From Streptomyces cellostaticus (lineage in GTDB: Bacteria > Actinomycetota > Actinomycetes > Streptomycetales > Streptomycetaceae): a DNA stretch of 64,000 bases. Within the stretch, counting starts at the first letter, position 1. Every line of letters starts with the position of its first letter. The notes beneath the pieces were generated by a model. The model was not told where the DNA came from and did no database searches. It saw nothing but the letters and a program-made list of their open reading frames with translations. The stretch is taken from the NCBI RefSeq assembly GCF_001513965.1, contig NZ_KQ948018.1, positions 186,001 through 250,000 of the forward strand, read 5' to 3'. Below, one piece after another: positions 20,136 to 27,927 of the stretch. A program made the translations under genes and the position numbers.

Positions 20136-21404
20136 CTAGGGACGCGAAGACCCGTCCGCGCCGCGTCCCGCCCACCACTGTCGTACGCCGTAGGCCACCA
20201 CACCGACGGCCAGCACGCCCGCCCCCACGGCGACCGAGACCGCCGGCAGTGCGAACGCCAGCGTCGCGCAGCCCAGCAGCCCCACCGCCGGTACCGCCCG
20301 CGCCGAAAAGGCCGGGCTCAGCGTCCAGGCGGAGACGTTGGCCACGGCGTAGTAGGCCAGCACGCCGAACGAGGAGAAGCCGATCGCGCCTCGTACGTCC
20401 ACCGTGGCGGCCAGTACGGCGACCGCCGCGCCCACGGCCAGCTCCGCCCGGTGCGGGACCTGGAAGCGCGGATGCACGACGGCCAGCGCGCCGGGCAGAT
20501 GGCCGTCGCGGGCCATGGCGAGCGTCGTCCGGGACACACCGAGGATCAGCGCGAGCAGCGACCCCAGCGCGGCCACCGCCGCGCCCACCCGCACGACGGG
20601 CGCGAGACCCGGCACCCCGGCCGCCCGCACCGCCTCGGCCAGCGGCGCCGCCGCCTGCCCCAGCCGGTCTGCGCCGAGGACGCCGAGAACGGCCACGGCC
20701 ACGCACACGTACACGACCAGAGCGATGCCGAGGGCCAGCGGGACGGCCCGCGGAATGGTGCGCTCCGGGTCCCGCACCTCCTCGCCCAGGGTCGCGATCC
20801 GCGCATACCCGGCGAACGCGAAGAACAGCAGACCGGCCGCCTGAAGCACCCCGCCCACGCCCGAGGACAGCCCGATGCCCAGCCGTCCGGCATCGGCCTG
20901 CCCGGAGGCCAGGCACACGACCACCACGGAAGCGAGGACGGCCAGCACCACGGCCACGATCACTCGCGTCAGCCAAGCCGACTTCTGGATGCCGCCGTAG
21001 TTCACGGCGGTCAGCGCCACCACGGCCGCCACCGCCACCGCGTGCGCCTGCCCCGGCCACACGTACGACCCCACCGTCAGCGCCATGGCCGCGCAGGAAG
21101 CCGTCTTGCCCACCACGAACGCCCAGCCCGCGAGATACCCCCAGAACGCGCCCAGCCGCTCCCTGCCGTACACGTACGTCCCGCCCGACGCCGGATAGCG
21201 GGCGGCCAGGCGGGCCGAGGACATGGCGTTGCAGTAGGCCACCACGGCCGCGACGGCCAGCCCCAGCAGCAGCCCCGGCCCGGCGGCGCGGGCGGCCGGG
21301 CCCAGGGCGGAGAAGACGCCGGCGCCGACCATCGAGCCGAGGCCGACGACCACGGCGTCCCGTACGCCCAGGGTGCGTCGCAGGCCGGTGCCGGAAGGTG
21401 TCAT
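20136..21404 (-). CDS. APC-superfamily amino acid permease
   Basis: The 422-residue transporter has about 12 helices and opens with VRDAVVVGLGSMVGAGVFSAL, the helix-1 GxGxG motif of APC permeases. ARYPASGGTYVYGRERLG and FFAFAGYARIATLGEEVRDP are further family signatures. The likely role is uptake or exchange of an amino acid or amine; the substrate is not readable. The ATG at 21404 is chosen because it sits just before helix 1. The stop is 14 bases from the convergent YccF gene. Confidence 0.87.
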   Translation of the reverse strand: MTPSGTGLRRTLGVRDAVVVGLGSMVGAGVFSALGPAARAAGPGLLLGLAVAAVVAYCNAMSSARLAARYPASGGTYVYGRERLGAFWGYLAGWAFVVGKTASCAAMALTVGSYVWPGQAHAVAVAAVVALTAVNYGGIQKSAWLTRVIVAVVLAVLASVVVVCLASGQADAGRLGIGLSSGVGGVLQAAGLLFFAFAGYARIATLGEEVRDPERTIPRAVPLALGIALVVYVCVAVAVLGVLGADRLGQAAAPLAEAVRAAGVPGLAPVVRVGAAVAALGSLLALILGVSRTTLAMARDGHLPGALAVVHPRFQVPHRAELAVGAAVAVLAATVDVRGAIGFSSFGVLAYYAVANVSAWTLSPAFSARAVPAVGLLGCATLAFALPAVSVAVGAGVLAVGVVAYGVRQWWAGRGADGSSRP

Positions 21405-21559
21405 GCGCCGCACCCTACTGATCGCCGCAACCGGGCGGCGGACCCGTGGCGTCCTCTTCATCGACACGGCACGAACACGCGCGCGAGGGTCAGCCGATCC
21501 TCACCGGATTCTCAGAAGACGCACCGTGCGACCCCAGCGCGGAAGGGCAGGTTCACGGC

Positions 21560-21826
21560 ATGAGCATCATCGGTTGGATCATCCTGGGACTGCTGGCCGG
21601 AGCCATCGCCAAGGTCCTGCTGCCGGGCCGTGACCCAGGCGGCTTCATCGGTACGACCCTCATCGGCATCGCGGGCGCGTTCATCGGGGGCTGGATCTCG
21701 GCCCGCTGGCTGCACCACCCGATCACCAAGAACTTCTACGACGGCGCGACCTGGGCCGCCGCCATCGGCGGCTCGCTCGTCCTGCTGATCGTCTACCGCC
21801 TCCTGTTCGGCAACTCGCGCAACTGA
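21560..21826 (+). CDS. GlsB/YeaQ/YmgE-family small membrane protein
   Basis: The 88-residue protein has three hydrophobic segments, IGWIILGLLAGAIAKVLLPG, GFIGTTLIGIAGAFIGGWI and WAAAIGGSLVLLIVYRLLFG. This matches the transglycosylase-associated/GlsB family of stress-induced small membrane proteins with unknown biochemical role. It stands alone between a divergent permease and the convergent yajQ-type gene. Confidence 0.87.
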   Translation: MSIIGWIILGLLAGAIAKVLLPGRDPGGFIGTTLIGIAGAFIGGWISARWLHHPITKNFYDGATWAAAIGGSLVLLIVYRLLFGNSRN

Positions 21827-21843
21827 GGCACCTCGCGCAACTG

Positions 21844-21873
21844 AAGGGTGAGCACCGCCGGGTGCCCACCCTT
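21844..21873. terminator. Bidirectional terminator
   Basis: AAGGGTG (21844-21850) plus GCACC (21852-21856) pair with GGTGC (21861-21865) plus CACCCTT (21867-21873), with one internal mismatch, between the convergent GlsB-type and YajQ-type genes. Confidence 0.65.
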
Positions 21874-21896
21874 CCTGCTCAGGTCCTGCCGGCGTT

Positions 21897-22385
21897 CTAC
21901 CGGTAGTTCACGAACTGCAGCGCGAAGTCGAAGTCCTTGCCCTTCAGGAGGGCGATCACGGCCTGCAGGTCGTCGCGGCTCTTGGAGGTGACCCGCAGCT
22001 CCTCGCCCTGGACCTGGGCCTTCACGCCCTTGGGGCCCTCGTCGCGGATGATCTTCGCCACCTTCTTCGCGTTCTCCTGGGAGATGCCCTCCTGGATCGA
22101 CGCGAAGATCTTGTACTCCTTGCCGGAGAGCTGGGGCTCGCCCGCGTCCAGCGCCTTCAGCGAGATACCGCGCTTGATCAGCTTGGACTGGAAGACGTCG
22201 AGGACAGCGTTGACCCGGTCCTCGGAGTTCGCCTCCATGAGGATCTTGTCACCGGACCACGAGATCGAGGCACCCACGCCCTTGAAGTCGTAGCGCTGCG
22301 AGATCTCCTTGGCGGCCTGGTTGAGGGCGTTGTCGACCTCCTGCCGCTCGACCTTCGAGACGATGTCGAAACTGGAGTCGGCCAT
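21897..22385 (-). CDS. YajQ-family nucleotide-binding protein (DUF520)
   Basis: The 162-residue cytoplasmic protein has the YajQ signatures [43 protein letters not shown] and [14 protein letters not shown]. YajQ proteins are two ferredoxin-like domains; some homologues bind cyclic di-GMP and act with transcription factors. That has not been shown for this lineage. AAGGAG lies ten bases before the ATG at 22385. Confidence 0.9.
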   Translation of the reverse strand: MADSSFDIVSKVERQEVDNALNQAAKEISQRYDFKGVGASISWSGDKILMEANSEDRVNAVLDVFQSKLIKRGISLKALDAGEPQLSGKEYKIFASIQEGISQENAKKVAKIIRDEGPKGVKAQVQGEELRVTSKSRDDLQAVIALLKGKDFDFALQFVNYR

Positions 22386-22598
22386 GTCCTGTGGCTCCTT
22401 GTATCCGGGTGCGTATCGGGTGCGTGGCGGCGGCCGCCGAGCCCGGCACGGCGCCGGACCGCATCCGCACCAGCCTAGCCACCTCGCGACCCTAGGGGTG
22501 GAGATCAATCGGGTGGCGAAGCACCCCCCGGCATCGGGTATTGTTTACGTCGTTGCCAGGGAGCACCGCCGAAAGGCGGTTCGAACGGCAGCAAACCC

Positions 22599-22680
22599 GG
22601 CGGTGTGCCCGAGCGGCCAAAGGGAGCAGACTGTAAATCTGCCGGCTCAGCCTTCCCAGGTTCGAATCCTGGCGCCGCCA
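22599..22680 (+). tRNA. tRNA-Tyr (GTA)
   Basis: An 82-base class II tRNA. Acceptor GGCGGTG (22599-22605) pairs with CGCCGCC (22673-22679), discriminator A at 22680. The anticodon stem-loop is CAGACTGTAAATCTG with GTA at 22633-22635, and the T-loop is GGTTCGAATCC. It has a long variable arm. The CCA end is not encoded. Confidence 0.97.
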
Positions 22681-22688
22681 CTTGGGGA

Positions 22689-22727
22689 AGACCCCCTTCG
22701 ACTGTGGAAACACAGCGGAGGGGGTCT
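22689..22727 (+). terminator. Terminator after tRNA-Tyr
   Basis: AGACCCCC (22689-22696) pairs with GGGGGTCT (22720-22727); an inner CTGTG/CACAG stem caps a GAAA tetraloop. Confidence 0.85.
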
Positions 22728-22768
22728 CTTCGTATGGGCTTCGCCCCGGCGCGGGGCACACTGACGGC

Positions 22769-22981
22769 ATGTCCTCCCGTCGTAGAACCTGTCCCGTGTG
22801 CCGCCGTGAAATCGCCGTCGTCGCGGGGCGCTTCGCGCGGCACGATCCGCCCGGGGCGCGGGAGAACGCGGAACTCGTCTCTTGTTCCGGGTCCCGGCAG
22901 CAGGCGCAACTCGGGGCGGTCCAGCCGTCGTTGGACGGGTACGCCGTGCCGGACTTCCCCGGGCAGCTGCCACTCTTCTGA
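22769..22981 (+). CDS. Small conserved-type hypothetical protein with an N-terminal CxxC
   Basis: A 70-residue protein beginning MSSRRRTCPVCRREIAVVAG. The CPVC resembles half of a zinc knuckle; one later Cys (LVSCSG) could contribute. It ends DFPGQLPLF. Start at the ATG at 22769; no other start gives a better N-terminus. I do not recognise a function. It lies between the tRNA-Tyr terminator and a convergent gene. Confidence 0.6.
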   Translation: MSSRRRTCPVCRREIAVVAGRFARHDPPGARENAELVSCSGSRQQAQLGAVQPSLDGYAVPDFPGQLPLF

Positions 22982-23005
22982 CGGGTGAACGGCAGGAGGC
23001 CGGGC

Positions 23006-23662
23006 TCAGTTCCCCGCGACCGACTTCACGGCGACCGACACCGGCGTCGATCCGCTGATCAGCTCCAGCGTCAGGCCGGCCGTCGCCGAGGTGTCCACCA
23101 GCTCCGCCAGTACGGCCGCGACGTCGTCCCGAGGGATCGAGCCGCGCCCGGTGTGCGCCTCCAGGCGGACCAGGCCGGTGCCCGGCTCGTCCGTCAGCGT
23201 GCCGGGCCGCAGGATCGTCCAGTCGAGCGCCTCCTGGCGGGTGACGTATGCGTCGGCCTCGCCCTTGGCGCGCAGGTACACGTCGAAGACGTCGTCGCCC
23301 TGGTGCGTGGGGTCCGCGCCCGTCGAGGAGACCACCACGAAGCGGCGTACGCGCGCGCGGACGGCCGCGTCCGCGAACAGCACCGCCGCGGCCTTGTCCA
23401 CCGTCTCCTTGCGGGCCGTGCCGCTGCCCGGGCCCGCACCGGCCGCGAAGACCGCGGCGTCCGCGCCCTGCAGGTGTGCCGCGACTTCCTCCACCGAGGC
23501 GGACTCCAGGTCGAGCAGGACCGGTTCGGCGCCGGCCGCCCGCAGCCCGTCGCCCTGCTCAGCCTTGCGGATGATCCCCGCGACCTCGTCCCCGCGCGCG
23601 GAGAGCAGCCGCTCCAGCCGCAACGCGATCTGACCATGACCACCAGCGATGACAATGCGCAT
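23006..23662 (-). CDS. NAD(P)-binding Rossmann protein (atypical SDR, NmrA/YwnB-like)
   Basis: The 218-residue protein begins MRIVIAGGHGQIALRLERLL, with the GGHGQIA nucleotide loop of atypical extended SDRs. It continues with DAAVFAAGAG, RRFVVVSSTGAD, YLRAKGEADAYV (the YxxxK-like segment) and LDWTILRPGTLTDEPG. Members are sugar-epimerase-like or flavin-reductase-like proteins, often without known substrates. It is a single gene; the stop is convergent with the small Cys protein. Confidence 0.85.
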   Translation of the reverse strand: MRIVIAGGHGQIALRLERLLSARGDEVAGIIRKAEQGDGLRAAGAEPVLLDLESASVEEVAAHLQGADAAVFAAGAGPGSGTARKETVDKAAAVLFADAAVRARVRRFVVVSSTGADPTHQGDDVFDVYLRAKGEADAYVTRQEALDWTILRPGTLTDEPGTGLVRLEAHTGRGSIPRDDVAAVLAELVDTSATAGLTLELISGSTPVSVAVKSVAGN

Positions 23663-23991
23663 GATTCCGACCGTACGCCCGAAGAGCCGCATTCGCCGCA
23701 CAGGTTCAGGGCGGGTGGGGGAGTGGGTGAGGGTGGTGCGGGGTGGTGGTGTGGGGTGGGCTCTCTGCCGCCTCGGGCGTGCACTTCCGGACCCGCGCGC
23801 CGTGGACCTGCTGCTGGTGTGCGTGCCGGGCGTGAGTCCCTGGCGTGCACCGTGGGCCCCGCGCACCGGGCCGGTCATCCCGGGGTGCGCCCTGGACTGT
23901 GCGCTCGGGGAGGCCTCCCGGGTGTGCATGCATCTCGCGCTGTGCGCGCCGGGCCGCGCCGCGAGCCGTGCGCCCCGGACCGCGCGTCCCC
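23663..23991. other. Intergenic region with a G-run-rich segment
   Basis: About 330 bases between two minus-strand genes. Positions 23709-23760 on the plus strand are almost wholly runs of three to five G separated by short T/A-containing spacers, a composition able to form G-quadruplexes. The remainder is a GC-rich, degenerate repetitive sequence with no frame of convincing codon bias on either strand. Confidence 0.6.
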
Positions 23992-25260
23992 TCACGACAA
24001 CTCCCCCCGCCCCTGCCGCGGCAGCCCCAGTTCCGCCGCTGCTGCTGAGTTGCAGTACTCGCGGACCGCGCTCGTGCGGGCCACCACGCGCCCCCGGTGC
24101 ACCACGATGCGGCTGTAGGCCAGGGAGAGGGCGCCGGCCAGGCGGTCGCCGCGTACGGCCAGGAGTTCGGCGGGGAAACCGGCCTCCACGCGCACCTCGG
24201 GGAGGCCGAGGACGGCGCGGGCCGAGGCGCTCACCGTGTCGTACGCGGCCTCGGGGCGCAGGCCTTGGGCGGAGGCGAGGAGGTAGGCCGCCTCCAGGGG
24301 GTCGCCGCGGCCGACGGGGTTCGAGACGTCCCGCAGGGCGCCGCTGCCGGCCGCCACCCGTACCCCGGCCGCGCGCAGCAGCCGTACCGGGGCCGTGCCC
24401 CGCCGGTCCGCGCTCCCGCAGCCGCCCTGGGGCAGGCACACCACCGTCACACCGGCCGCCGCGAGCTGGTCCGCGAGCCGGGAGACGGCCTCGGCGGGCA
24501 GGCGCGCGAGACCGGCGCACGGGCCGATGGCCACGCCGGGGCGCAGGCCGCCCGCCATGGCCGCGAGCCGGGACAGCCGGGCCGGGTCGGCGGCGTCCGT
24601 GTGCAGGTCCACCGGGCAGCCGTGCTCGGAGGCCACCTCCAGGACGGCCTCGACATAGCCCGTCGGATCCGGGTCCAGGTCCGGGCAGCCGCCCACCACG
24701 GAGGCGCCCATCTTCACCGCGTCCCGCAGTATCGCGAGCCCGTCGGCCCCGGCCGCCCCGGTCAGCAGGCGCGGCACCGCCACCGTGGTCAGCTCCGCGA
24801 GCCCCCGTAGGGAGCGGCGGGCCTGCAGCACGGCGCCGAGCGCACCCAGGCCCTGGACGTCGCCCACGCGCACGTGCGCGCGTGCCGCCGTCGCACCGTG
24901 CCCGAGCTGGAGCAGGGCCGCCTCCGTGGACCGGCGCTGGACGTCCTCGGCGGCGTACGAAACCGGTCCCGGGTACTCGGCGGACAGCGCGGTGTCGCCG
25001 TGGGCGTGCGGTTCGGCCGGAGCCGGCAGCAGCAGATAGCCGCTGAGGTCGACGCGCGTGGCGCCCGGCCGGGCCGGACCCGGCGTCAGGCTGCCGGCCG
25101 TCCCGACCGCCTCGATGCGCCCGCCGCCCAGCCGCACGTCCACGGTCCGGCCGTCGGTGAGCCGCGCCCCGCACAGCAGCAGCGGGCTCGGGTCGGGCTG
25201 TCCGGAGGACCCGGACGAGTTCGACGACGAGGGGGGCGGCTGCGGCTGGCTGTCGGGCAT
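23992..25260 (-). CDS. Amidohydrolase-fold protein, cytosine-deaminase-like, probably catalytically altered
   Basis: The 422-residue protein has an amidohydrolase layout: a beta-sandwich start (LLLCGARLTDGRTVDVRLGG), the metal HxH in PAEPHAHGDTALS, and VDLHTDAADPARL at the third metal-ligand histidine. Later positions differ from cytosine deaminase: the glutamate after HCD is Ala (HTDAADP), the GxxSH region reads IGPCAGL, and the metal-binding Asp of the GHDD region reads AAGSGALRD. Three residues needed for the usual hydrolytic deamination are therefore absent. It may be a pseudoenzyme or use a different metal site. The ATG at 25260 (MPDSQPQPPPSS) has GGAG upstream; an ATG at 25314 is a less likely alternative. 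Confidence 0.8.
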   Translation of the reverse strand: MPDSQPQPPPSSSNSSGSSGQPDPSPLLLCGARLTDGRTVDVRLGGGRIEAVGTAGSLTPGPARPGATRVDLSGYLLLPAPAEPHAHGDTALSAEYPGPVSYAAEDVQRRSTEAALLQLGHGATAARAHVRVGDVQGLGALGAVLQARRSLRGLAELTTVAVPRLLTGAAGADGLAILRDAVKMGASVVGGCPDLDPDPTGYVEAVLEVASEHGCPVDLHTDAADPARLSRLAAMAGGLRPGVAIGPCAGLARLPAEAVSRLADQLAAAGVTVVCLPQGGCGSADRRGTAPVRLLRAAGVRVAAGSGALRDVSNPVGRGDPLEAAYLLASAQGLRPEAAYDTVSASARAVLGLPEVRVEAGFPAELLAVRGDRLAGALSLAYSRIVVHRGRVVARTSAVREYCNSAAAAELGLPRQGRGELS

Positions 25261-25665
25261 CGGACTCCAGGGGTCGGGCCGGGGGCTCGGGGCAGGGCCG
25301 CGTGAGGGGCTCAAGGCCGCTACGGACTCAAGATCACGCAGAGTGAGTCGAGCCTAGGCTGGCGAGCCGTGCCGGGCGCGGAGGAGCGCAATAGTCGTAC
25401 CGGTGTGGCCCGCCCATGGCGGTACGCGCCTCCCCCGCCCGCATGACCCGCGCGCCGGCCGCACCCCCACATGGCTGCTGCCCGCCCCCTCACGCGTGCG
25501 TGGGACGCTCGCCCGAGCCGTGTCCTGTCCGCGTCGTCCACGCGTGCGTGGCCGCGTCGCGCGGGGCTCGCGAGACTGCCGGGAGGGGCGGGAAGAGGCC
25601 TGCGGCGGGGGCCCGGATACGGATTTGGGTGAACGGCGGCGGACCGTGTAATGTCTTCATCGCTC
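25261..25665. other. Intergenic region upstream of the tRNA-Thr/tRNA-Met/rpmG/had group
   Basis: About 400 bases without a supportable gene. It contains two exact copies of CACGCGTGCGTGG (25491-25503 and 25539-25551), 48 bases apart and each including the palindrome CACGCGTG. The promoter for the tRNAs should lie near 25630-25660, but I cannot identify a confident -10/-35 pair. Confidence 0.55.
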
Positions 25666-25738
25666 GCCCCAATAGCTCAGTCGGCAGAGCGTCTCCATGG
25701 TAAGGAGAAGGTCAACGGTTCGATTCCGTTTTGGGGCT
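25666..25738 (+). tRNA. tRNA-Thr (GGT)
   Basis: A 73-base cloverleaf: acceptor GCCCCAA (25666-25672) with TTGGGGC (25731-25737), discriminator T at 25738. The anticodon stem TCTCC/GGAGA encloses ATGGTAA, so the anticodon is GGT. The T-loop is GGTTCGATTCC. No encoded CCA. Confidence 0.96.
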
Positions 25739-25784
25739 CTGGTGTGAGAGGTTCCCGCCGCAAGGCGGGGGCTGATCTCATCAA

Positions 25785-25857
25785 AGCGGTGTAGCTCAGT
25801 CGGTAGAGCAAGCGGCTCATAATCGCTGTGTCACCGGTTCAAGTCCGGTCACCGCTA
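25785..25857 (+). tRNA. tRNA-Met (CAT), elongator type
   Basis: A 73-base cloverleaf: acceptor AGCGGTG (25785-25791) with CACCGCT (25850-25856), discriminator A. The anticodon loop is CTCATAA with CAT. The first base pair is matched, so it is not the initiator. Reading as a lysidine-modified tRNA-Ile(CAT) cannot be excluded by eye; placement after tRNA-Thr and before rpmG matches the mycobacterial metT position. Confidence 0.88.
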
Positions 25858-25948
25858 CTGACAGTAGCCGATTGCGGGGTCGGTCCTTCGATCGGCTACT
25901 CTTTCTTGCGTTGAAGTTAGTCCATCCGTTCGTCTTAGGAGCACTCAC

Positions 25949-26113
25949 GTGGCTGCCACCGACGTCCGCCCGAAGATCACGCTGGCCTGCGTGGAGTGCA
26001 AGGAGCGGAACTACATCACCAAGAAGAACCGGCGTAACAACCCGGATCGTCTTGAGATGAAGAAGCACTGCCCGCGTTGCAACGCGCACACCGCGCACCG
26101 CGAAACGCGATAA
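25949..26113 (+). CDS. rpmG: 50S ribosomal protein L33, zinc-ribbon (C+) form
   Basis: A 54-residue L33 that begins at a GTG with AGGAG upstream and ends [15 protein letters not shown]. It has two CxxC pairs (ACVEC and CPRC), so this is the zinc-containing form rather than the zinc-free paralogue induced in zinc starvation in many actinobacteria. It lies in the tRNA-Thr, tRNA-Met, rpmG, hadA, hadB order seen in mycobacteria. Confidence 0.96.
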   Translation: MAATDVRPKITLACVECKERNYITKKNRRNNPDRLEMKKHCPRCNAHTAHRETR

Positions 26114-26125
26114 ATCAGGCTCGTT

Positions 26126-26163
26126 CGTGAGGCCGCCCCCGCAGGTTGGGGGGCGGCCTCACG
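26126..26163 (+). terminator. Terminator after rpmG
   Basis: CGTGAGGCCGCCCCC (26126-26140) pairs perfectly with GGGGGCGGCCTCACG (26149-26163) across an eight-base loop. Confidence 0.85.
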
Positions 26164-26174
26164 TCGTTTCACAC

Positions 26175-26223
26175 GCTGCTGAGAGCAGAAGTGCTGCTGA
26201 GAGCAGACACGTTGCTGAGACCA
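26175..26223 (+). repeat. Short tandem repeats upstream of hadA
   Basis: GCTGCTGAGAGCAGA occurs at 26175-26189 and 26193-26207 (18-base period), followed by a degenerate third copy GTTGCTGAGACCA at 26211-26223, just before the hadA ribosome binding site. The unit can fold on itself (CTGCT/AGCAG). Confidence 0.65.
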
Positions 26224-26237
26224 GGAGGTGCCGGGCC

Positions 26238-26690
26238 ATGGCGCTCGACCAGTCCTTCGTGGGGCGGACCTACCCGCCCACCGCGCCCTACGAGGTGGGC
26301 CGGGAGAAGATCCGCGAGTTCGCCGAGGCGGTCGGGGAGAGCAATCCGGTGTACACGGACCCGGAGGCCGCCAAGGCGTTCGGTCACCCCGATGTGATCG
26401 CCCCGCCGACCTTCGTGTTCTCCATCACCTTCCGGGACGCCGGACAGGTCGTCGCGGACCCGCAGCTCGGCCTCGACTACAGCCGCGTGGTGCACGGCGA
26501 CCAGAAGTTCGCCTACAGCCGCCCGGTGCGCGCGGGCGACCGGCTCACGGTGACCTCCGTCATCGAGGCGGTCAAGTCCATGGCGGGCAACGACATCCTG
26601 GACATCCGCGGCGAGGTACACGACGAGGCCGGCGAGCACGTGGTGACCGCCTGGACCAAGCTCGTGGCCCGCGCGGCCGAGGAGGCCTGA
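26238..26690 (+). CDS. hadA: MaoC-like dehydratase subunit, HadA type
   Basis: A 150-residue single hot-dog protein starting MALDQSFVGRTYPPTAPYEV. The substrate-end segment EAVGESNPVYTDPEAAKAFG resembles the hydratase 2 motif but lacks its catalytic Asp-His pair, as in mycobacterial HadA, which binds the acyl chain while HadB supplies catalysis. The pair should dehydrate a (3R)-hydroxyacyl thioester; the role in Streptomyces lipid metabolism is not established by sequence. AGGAGGT stands ahead of the ATG. hadB follows after seven bases. Confidence 0.87.
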   Translation: MALDQSFVGRTYPPTAPYEVGREKIREFAEAVGESNPVYTDPEAAKAFGHPDVIAPPTFVFSITFRDAGQVVADPQLGLDYSRVVHGDQKFAYSRPVRAGDRLTVTSVIEAVKSMAGNDILDIRGEVHDEAGEHVVTAWTKLVARAAEEA

Positions 26691-26697
26691 GGAAGCG

Positions 26698-27126
26698 ATG
26701 ACGGCGAAGATCGCGTACGACGACGTCGAGGTCGGCACCGAGCTGCCGGCGCAGACCTTCCCTGTGACCCGCGCCACCCTGGTGCGGTACGCGGGCGCCT
26801 CCGGGGACTTCAACCCGATCCACTGGAACGAGAAGTTCGCCAAGGAGGTGGGCCTGCCGGACGTCATCGCGCACGGCATGTTCACCATGGCCGAGGCGAT
26901 CCGCGTGGTCACCGACTGGACCGGTGACCCGGGCGCGGTCGTCGAGTACGGCGTCCGCTTCACCAAGCCGGTCGTCGTCCCGAATGACGACACGGGCGCG
27001 GAGATCGAGGTCAGCGGCAAGGTCGCGGCGAAGCTCGACGACAACACCGTGCGCGTGGACCTGACCGCGAAGAGCGGCGGCCAGAAGGTGCTGGGCATGT
27101 CCCGGGCGGTCGTACGACTGGCCTGA
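26698..27126 (+). CDS. hadB: MaoC-like dehydratase subunit, HadB type (catalytic)
   Basis: A 142-residue hot-dog protein with the complete hydratase 2 motif: YAGASGDFNPIHWNEKFA gives Asp and His five residues apart, followed by GLPDVIAHGMFTMA. It should form the active heterodimer with the adjacent HadA-type subunit and dehydrate (3R)-hydroxyacyl-ACP or -CoA. A terminator follows directly, so there is no hadC here. Confidence 0.9.
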   Translation: MTAKIAYDDVEVGTELPAQTFPVTRATLVRYAGASGDFNPIHWNEKFAKEVGLPDVIAHGMFTMAEAIRVVTDWTGDPGAVVEYGVRFTKPVVVPNDDTGAEIEVSGKVAAKLDDNTVRVDLTAKSGGQKVLGMSRAVVRLA

Positions 27127-27147
27127 CGGCCGCATGAAGTGCTGAGG

Positions 27148-27180
27148 TAAGGGGCGTCCGCCACTGCGGGGCGCCCCTTA
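27148..27180 (+). terminator. Terminator after hadB
   Basis: TAAGGGGCG (27148-27156) pairs perfectly with CGCCCCTTA (27172-27180). Confidence 0.85.
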
Positions 27181-27234
27181 CGCGTGTGCGCGGCCGGCCG
27201 GGTGCGGGCCGTAGCCGCCCGCCCCGCCCTTGCC

Positions 27235-27258
27235 AAGTTAGTGATTGAGCACTAACTT
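27235..27258. promoter_or_regulatory. Palindromic operator at the TetR-1 gene
   Basis: AAGTTAGTG (27235-27243) and CACTAACTT (27250-27258) are perfect nine-base arms around a six-base spacer, ending six bases before the TetR ATG. The core TTAGT-N8-ACTAA recurs ahead of the MFS gene, so it is very probably the operator of this TetR. Confidence 0.8.
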
Positions 27259-27264
27259 TGTTGC

Positions 27265-27834
27265 ATGCCCAGGATGAGTGCAGACGAGCGGCGCGAGAGC
27301 GTCATTCGCGCGGCGACGACCGAGTTCGCGCGGGGCGGCTATTACGGCACGTCCACCGAGGCCATCGCCAAGCGGGTCGGTGTCTCACAGCCCTATCTCT
27401 TCCGGCTCTTCCCGGGCAAGAAGGCGATCTTCCTGGCCGTGGCCGAGCGGTGCATGGCGGACACCATCCGCACCTTCGAGGAGGCCTCCGAGGGGCTAGA
27501 GGGTGAAGAGGCGCTGTGTGCCATGGGGAACGCGTACACCAAGGTCATTGCGGAGCAGCCCGAGCGGCTGATGATGCAGATGCAGATGTACGTCGCGGTG
27601 GCCGCCGCAGAACAGGCGGGCGATCGCGAGTTCGGTGAGGCTGTGCGGGCCGGGTGGATGCGGCTGTGGGACGCCGTGCATCTGCCGCTCGGAGCCGACG
27701 TCGGTGAGACGACGACCTTCATGGCGCACGGGATGCTCATCAACTGTTTGGTGGCCATGGGGTTCCCTCCGGAGCACCGGGTCTGGGAGGGGCTCTATCC
27801 GTCGGCGCGGATCGACAGCCGGCTGGAGAAGTAG
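27265..27834 (+). CDS. TetR-family repressor of the adjacent MFS exporter
   Basis: The 189-residue protein has an N-terminal TetR DNA-binding domain (RRESVIRAATTEFARGGYYG, TEAIAKRVGVSQPYLFRLFP) and an alpha-helical ligand-binding domain that includes MMQMQMYVAVAAAEQ. The ATG at 27265 sits immediately after the operator; the ATG at 27274 is an alternative. A matching operator precedes the downstream MFS gene, so autorepression and repression of the exporter is the natural model, with an unknown inducer that is likely an export substrate. Confidence 0.9.
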   Translation: MPRMSADERRESVIRAATTEFARGGYYGTSTEAIAKRVGVSQPYLFRLFPGKKAIFLAVAERCMADTIRTFEEASEGLEGEEALCAMGNAYTKVIAEQPERLMMQMQMYVAVAAAEQAGDREFGEAVRAGWMRLWDAVHLPLGADVGETTTFMAHGMLINCLVAMGFPPEHRVWEGLYPSARIDSRLEK

Positions 27835-27876
27835 GCGCAGGGAAGGCGGAACCTCGCCTTTTCATGGGCGCAAAAG

Positions 27877-27894
27877 TTAGTAAGCAATAACTAA
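27877..27894 (+). promoter_or_regulatory. Second TetR-1 operator, upstream of the MFS gene
   Basis: TTAGT (27877-27881), eight bases, ACTAA (27890-27894): the same core and spacing as the operator at 27238-27255. It ends 33 bases before the MFS ATG. A separate GATCG-N5-CGATC dyad follows at 27897-27911. Confidence 0.75.
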
Positions 27895-27927
27895 TGATCG
27901 ATTCGCGATCAACGCTCTGGGGGAGCG

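Noticed and set aside
23706..23933. Small minus-strand frame rich in His/Pro in the 23.7-kb gap
   Set aside because: The composition follows the G-run tract; codon bias is not that of real genes nearby and no ribosome binding site is present.
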